The notes below the pieces were generated by a model. That model was not told the origin of the DNA. It did no database searches and saw only the letters and a program-made list of their open reading frames with translations. The translations under genes were made by a program, and so were the position numbers. Shown piece by piece: positions 59,106 through 64,000 of a stretch of DNA of 64,000 bases. Numbering within the stretch: position 1 is the stretch's first letter; every line of letters begins with the position of its first letter. This stretch comes from Perkinsus olseni (lineage: Eukaryota > Perkinsozoa > Perkinsida > Perkinsidae), in the NCBI GenBank assembly GCA_013115135.1, contig JABANP010000057.1, positions 1 to 64,000 of the forward strand, in the 5' to 3' direction.

Positions 59106-61898
59106 TCACGGGTCGGGAGAGGCACAAGATCTATGACGCGCAATGACACTACTACCCAGCTCCGGTCTAGCTGCCTTCTGCTCTTTTTCATTCTCTCCGC
59201 TCTTGTCCTTGGTACTCTCTGGCGATGTGCCTCGGGCTTCATTCGGATCAGTGAGAGACGATCGCTCCTCTAACGTGAGGTTGGAGAGGGAACGAGATGT
59301 GAGATGTTCTATCACCTACAACAAGCACTCACGATAGTAATTATCAACAACGCTCGCTAGCAGCAATACCTGTTGACTGGATGACAGCAGCTCACAGTCC
59401 ACCTCATCTAGGTCTTGCTTCAACACCGCTATGTCGCATATTAAACCGTTGAACTTGGTCTGTAGGCATGAATGAGTTGAATGACACAAGCCTCACTACT
59501 ACCACTACTACCTGGCATTCTTCCATGAAGGATTGGAGGTTCTGTGTGGTGTAGTTGGCCATTTGCGCCAAGTACTGAACCTGCTCAAGAAAGGTCACAG
59601 CATCATCGCCAACATCCATCCCTTACCTGCTGTAGGAGCTGCGTGAGCTGCTCCTCAGTTATCCCTCCCTTGGATCCAGACAAAGCCCCGGATGATGCAG
59701 CGGTGGGTATCCCATCGGCAAGCGAAGAAGTGTCGTTACCCTCTCTACTAAGACGAGAGGCCCTGAACCTCCACAGGGCAGCATCATCGGCCTTGGGCAG
59801 AGGCAGGGACCTCTTCTTCAAAAATGCCCACCCGATACACAGGAGTAGAATGGTGGAAGCCATGTAGATCTCCAGTAGAGGGGAACCAACGCCAGTGGCG
59901 AGAGCAATCTCCATTTTTGCAGGCTCGCCAAAGGTCACCCAAAGACTCTGAGCTATCGTCACCGCCTCATTCAGTGTAACCTGAGCTTCCTCTCGCAGCC
60001 TTTCGATAGCCGATTTAGTAGGTGGTACTGTTGGCGTAGTGGCAGTACCCGATTGAACATCAGCAGTAGCAGCAGCTGTACTATAAGATCCCGCCTCAGC
60101 ACCGCGTGACTGCTCTTCGAGACCCTCACTGGCATTACCCCCATGAGCTGCACCCTCAGCATGACCGCGGCCCTTCTCTAGTTCCCCAGGATTCTTCTCT
60201 CCCCGATCGGCTAGGCCATCGGAAGCTCCCAGGTCCTCATCAACTCGCCGCTGGTGATCCTCCTTGTCCCCCCTCTTCGTTGCCGGCTGTTGGCTCGTCT
60301 GTTTTTCTGCAGTCCTTGACAGTCCGGCATCTCCCTCTTCTCGCCGGGCCTTCTTCGCCTTCAGGTCGGTATCTTCCTTGTCTTCCCTTTCGTCTTGTCT
60401 TTCACGGCGTGCGGCGGCCTCGCTCGCCTTCCGCTCAGCCTCCTTCTTCTCTTTCCATTCAGCCTCTTGCCTCGCCTTTCTATCGGCCTCTTCCTTCGCA
60501 CTCCGGTCTGCCTCTTCCTCCTTTCTCTTAGCCTCTTGCTTCTTTCGTTCGGCCGCTTCCTTCGCTTCTCTTTCGACCTTTTCCTTCTCTTTACGATTGG
60601 CCTCTTCCTCCTCCTTCCTCTCGGCCTCTTCCTTCTCCTTCCTCTCGGCCTCTTCCTTCTCCTTCCTCTCGGCCTCTTGCTTCTCCTTTCTCTCGGCATC
60701 TTCCTTCTCCTTTCTCTCGGCATCTTCCTTCTCCTTTCTCTCAGCCTCTGCCTTCTCCTTCCTCTCAGCCTCTGCCTTCTCCTTCCTCTCGGCCTCTTCC
60801 TTCTCCTTTCTCTCAGCCTCTGCCTTCTCCTTCCTCTCAGCCTCTGCCTTCTCCTTCCTCTCGGCCTCTTCCTTCTCCTTCCTCTCGGCTTCTTCCTTCT
60901 CCTTCCTCTCGGCCTTTTCCTTCTCCTTTCTTTCGGCCTCTTCCTTTTCCTTTCTTTGAGCCTCTTCCTTTTCTCTGCGTTCGGCCTCTTCTTTCGCCTT
61001 CCGCTCGGCTCTGTCCTTAGCGCGTTTTTCGGCTTCTCGTCTCTCTTCCTCCTCTCGTATAGCAGCTTCCTCTTCCTCTTTTCTAACTCTCTCCTCTCTT
61101 TCCTTCTTCAACCTATCTTGTGCCTCCTTGAGAAGCTTATCAGCTCTCTCCTTCCTCGCACGCTCCTCTTCCTCCCAAGCAGCCTCATCACGTCCTTCTC
61201 CCTTCGCCGTCGACACTGCAGTAGGAACACTCCTCGCTCCAGCAGAGTCCTTGTCGACACTCGATTCTAGCCCTTGAGGAGACTCATGTTTAGGCTGAGA
61301 TTCACCGTCAATATTGGTCGTATGATTCGACGGGCTGACTATATGATCAACATCATCTCGAATCGGTGTTGCCTTCGGCGTGCCCTCTGATGTAGACCTA
61401 GCAACGGGTATAGCCCCAGGAGTACCACGAGTTGCAGAGACTGGAGTCGCCGTGACAGTCATAGGGGTCGGCTGCTGTGTACTGGTATACCGCTCTTCTG
61501 ATTCATCCTGCCTTGACGATGTTTCCATCTTAGCGTTCGAACGCATATCCGAGTACTTGGATAAAACCTGTCAGCGGAAGCACAACCCTGCACAAACAAC
61601 ATTAATCCTTGAGAGTGATCCCATAGCGGATTCACGAATACTTGGTGATCCTCACGGTACGACAAGTAACCCACGACGAATTAGACGAGTAACGCTGAGC
61701 CGTGGGACAAAAGATAGTAGTTATTACCGGTTCCGCACTATAGGTTGGTATATCATCAGCGAAGAGGTCTAGAGTACCATCAGGACGAACATAGGGCTGG
61801 TGATCACTATCATCCTCAGCAGCGTAGAACTGGAAGCAATAGCAGCTCAGCAGTAGGAATAGGTTAAACAATCTCAGTAATGGTGATTCAACTCTCAT
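59106..61898 (-). CDS. Secretory-pathway membrane protein with long ER/K single-alpha-helix repeat
   Basis: Family not recognised. Proposed start at 61,898 gives a signal peptide (L-L-R-L-F-N-L-F-L-L-L-S-C-Y-C-F), then an acidic exon; two short introns (donors GTAATA and GTGAGG) bring the frame into V-L-S-K-Y-S-D-M-R-S-N-A-K and a large exon. That exon has a Thr/Pro-rich N-terminal region, about 280 residues of Lys/Glu/Arg with Ala (A-E-R-K-E-K-E-E 8-mers, an uninterrupted charged helix), an acidic linker, and a hydrophobic span (I-Y-M-A-S-T-I-L-L-L-C-I-G-W-A-F-L) followed by K-K-R. Three small 3' exons add a coiled-coil stretch (V-Q-Y-L-A-Q-M-A-N-Y-T) and a polar tail ending at TGA 59,106. 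If the 5' exon is wrong, the start is near 61,546 or 61,525. Topology suggests a lumenal rod anchored in the membrane; role unknown. Confidence 0.7.
60590..60965 (-). repeat. 24-bp coding minisatellite (A-E-R-K-E-K-x-E repeats)
   Basis: About fourteen head-to-tail copies of a 24-nt unit, on the + strand CTCGGCCTCTTCCTTCTCCT type, encode the 8-residue A-E-R-K-E-K-E-E or A-E-R-K-E-K-A-E. Copies are near identical, unlike the giant gene's array, so this one has been homogenised recently and is likely to vary in length between strains. Confidence 0.85.
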
Positions 61899-62234
61899 GC
61901 CGAGCATAAAAAACTGATACCACTGTAGATTGATAGTGATGAAGATGCTGTAACAGCGGCGACAGGAATCTCCCTTGCTTATACTATAACACACTACTAG
62001 CTCAACACAGCAGTGGACATCAACTTATACAACAGCAGGTCCGAGAAACCTCAATAGAACTGCGGGGGTGATGATGAAAGTAGTATCCTTGCTACTAATG
62101 GTGCTTGGTGATATTGCCAGAAACTTGGTTGCTATGGCTCAACTTGCGATCCTTACCAATGGACTTGAATTTAGCCAAAGAAGGCCTGAGAGGCACCACT
62201 CGCTATCCTCTACCGACAAACCTCCATTTCACCA

Positions 62235-63985
62235 TTACCTGTTGGGGTTCATAAACTCCTTTACCATCTCATCGGTGACCTTAGCCCGTGCCTCTTGATG
62301 AGCCTTGGTCAGCTTCACTAGCTCATCCACAAGGATATTCTTCACCTGACACGCATGGCAAAGATGACACTGAGGACCCAAGAAGCCCTAGATCTACCTC
62401 TCCGGTAAGGAGCTTTCCTGAGGAATAATCCTCACCAATCTGCTTGAACTTCTCGTCATCCTCCATGACGTATCTTAGACACGGCCCGTGATGTTGATGC
62501 ATGCAAGATTCATTCAAGCTCACCGCAGGTACTCATAGGCTACATCAACATCAAGATTAGCGCCGTATTTCCTCTGCTCCTCAGCTGAGTCCTGTCCTCC
62601 CGAGAAGCAATACTTCATGATCTTATTCTTGATCTAAATGTACTATGGTATCAAGTCGGATGCTGTCGGCCCCATAAAGTGATACCTCCTTCTGATTATC
62701 AGTGACCATGATGGTGGTGTTGCCAACACTTCCACTCATCTTGGTCTTGTGGCCCTGGAGGGCGGGGAAGAACTTGGAGTGGATGAGGGCAGGCTTGAGC
62801 ATACCCATGCGAGGGGCAACATCTCTGACATGCGTACGCAGTACCGCCGGAAAGAGCTAGGGGCTCTCTTGCTACCTAGTCACGCGGAAGTAGGGATCCT
62901 GATCGATGGCCTGGGGGATGAGGCACATGATGTCTTTACGGTCACCAAAGATGGAAGGGAAGGTAGTAGAGAAGGAAGGGCTAGCTTGGATGGCACAGAA
63001 ACTAGACTTGCCAACACTGTCAGAACCTGATAAAACCCCACATCACTGTCACGCCGTGTGGCACCCATCCAGGGCCTTACCGGTAAAACCGAAGGCTCCT
63101 CGTGCCTGGTTATAAGTAACAAGCTTCTGAATCTTACATACGTTAGGGTACCTGCTTTGTACATAGGGTGGCGTGAGCAAGACAGCTGAGTACTACATAG
63201 TGCCCATATAGTCCAAATCAGAGAAGATGAAGGTCTTATCCATATCAAAACCACAGGCGATGATGTCCTTGGCGTTCTCGTAGGCTAGGCGATGCGCCTC
63301 TTCCAGTGTCTACAACATCATACAGGCTCCTACTAGTAACGCAGCGTCCCCAGCAGGACCTACCAGATAGTCCTTGAAGAAGAACTTTTCATCGTCAGTG
63401 AGCTGGATAACCAGAGGGACGTCGAAGGTATCCTGCAAGGTGAGGGTTGGGCAGAGGGGTAGTAGCAAGGACAACCTACCTGCAACCACTTGGTGAATTG
63501 GAAGGGGACCAAATGCCCGAGATGGAGGGACTCGGAAGAGGGGCCACGACCCGTGTAGAGGTAGAAGGGGATACCTACAAGGCTGTGCACAAGAGACCGA
63601 TCCCAACATAATACTCTACTACCTCTCTCGTACTTGTCAAGTAGGATACCCAAATCACGGTGAGAGAAGAAGAGTCCTCTCCGAAGGAAACGATGAGCCT
63701 TCTTTCCCGTAAGCCTTTCCATTCGGTCGATCAGCTTCTGGTCGATCGGGGTGCAGCCAAAGTCGCGAATGAGCTTATCATAATCGATACCCTGGGGGAA
63801 GAGAAAGGAGTATGACATACAGTATTCCTCATCCTCATCGAGTGCGGTACCTCATCGGCACCCTCAACCTCCCACGGGGTCACCTTCTGCCCCTCCGATA
63901 CACCAAGAACTCCCTCTTGGTTGAGCTGGTCTGCAAAACGGACAAGCATAAGAGTCGCGGAGATGAGGGCATCTTGTAGTACCAT
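62235..63985 (-). CDS. WARS1: Cytosolic tryptophanyl-tRNA synthetase (5' end near or beyond window edge)
   Basis: Charges tRNA-Trp; class Ic synthetase of the eukaryotic/archaeal type. Blocks in order: [50 protein letters not shown] with HIGH motif L-H-L-G-H-L (about 63,510), [47 protein letters not shown] with the KMSKS-type loop K-M-S-G-S (about 62,735), and a C-terminal exon [12 protein letters not shown], stop TAA at 62,235. Several short GT-AG introns are needed. The exon carrying Q-L-N-Q-E-G-V may begin at an acceptor near 63,936, so the true first exon may lie outside the window. Active-site motifs are intact. Confidence 0.9.
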
Positions 63986-64000
63986 CAGGTACGTAGGGCA

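Noticed and set aside
60264..60959. Long + strand frames of F-S-F-L-S-A-S type repeats opposite the ER/K gene
   Set aside because: They are the antisense of the 24-bp minisatellite; the - strand reading gives a coherent helix, membrane span and spliced tail.

Overview
The window is eukaryotic nuclear DNA from a protist. Evidence: GT-AG introns interrupt most recognisable genes, and several introns are only 40-60 nt; there is a cytosolic 60S ribosomal protein gene (eL43/RPL37A), a BBSome subunit (BBS4, so a ciliated or flagellated lineage), a type I protein arginine methyltransferase and a eukaryotic-type tryptophanyl-tRNA synthetase. The standard code is used. The mix of very short introns, a long one-strand gene run and a phage-tail-like S74 chaperone domain on a giant serine-rich repeat protein makes an alveolate, probably Perkinsus or a dinozoan relative, my best guess. 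That is inference, not something the sequence proves.

Region 1 (1-38,935, + strand) is one enormous gene that is already open at the left edge. It encodes about 12,900 residues in the window (codon arithmetic), almost all built from a 12-residue motif of the type L-G-S-S-L-S-L-R-S-F-A-R. Three flavours (A, B, C) are arranged as 36-residue A-B-C triplets and 24-residue A-C pairs. From about 22.3 kb a 14-residue variant of C (G-S-V-Y-K-L-S-V-I type) spreads through the array. The array ends in a Peptidase_S74 / intramolecular chaperone domain with a coiled-coil tail, split by two short introns (38,277-38,352 and 38,571-38,665). It reads as an autoprocessed, probably trimeric beta-solenoid fibre. 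The frame breaks twice: an apparent 14-nt loss near 23,536 and an apparent CT loss near 37,190. Both fall in the 14-residue variant.

Region 2 (38,936-40,832) is a convergent intergenic segment with a diverged dispersed repeat pair and a hairpin. Region 3 (40,833-64,000) holds genes read only from the - strand: an S10 serine carboxypeptidase, RPL37A, a membrane-anchored twin methyltransferase-like protein, BBS4, a coiled-coil RG-rich protein, a 'WPP'-motif protein of methyltransferase-like fold, a PRMT1-like arginine methyltransferase, a secretory-pathway ER/K single-helix membrane protein, and tryptophanyl-tRNA synthetase running to the right edge. Between them are stretches (43.3-45.5, 46.0-47.6, 55.7-59.1 kb) where I recognise no gene, though they hold a GC-rich palindrome and a tandem repeat.

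The genes do not form a single pathway. The head-to-tail array on one strand, with gaps of 100-200 bp in the 47.6-54.3 kb part, resembles the compact unidirectional gene runs of dinozoans. The standout system is the giant S74-capped repeat protein.
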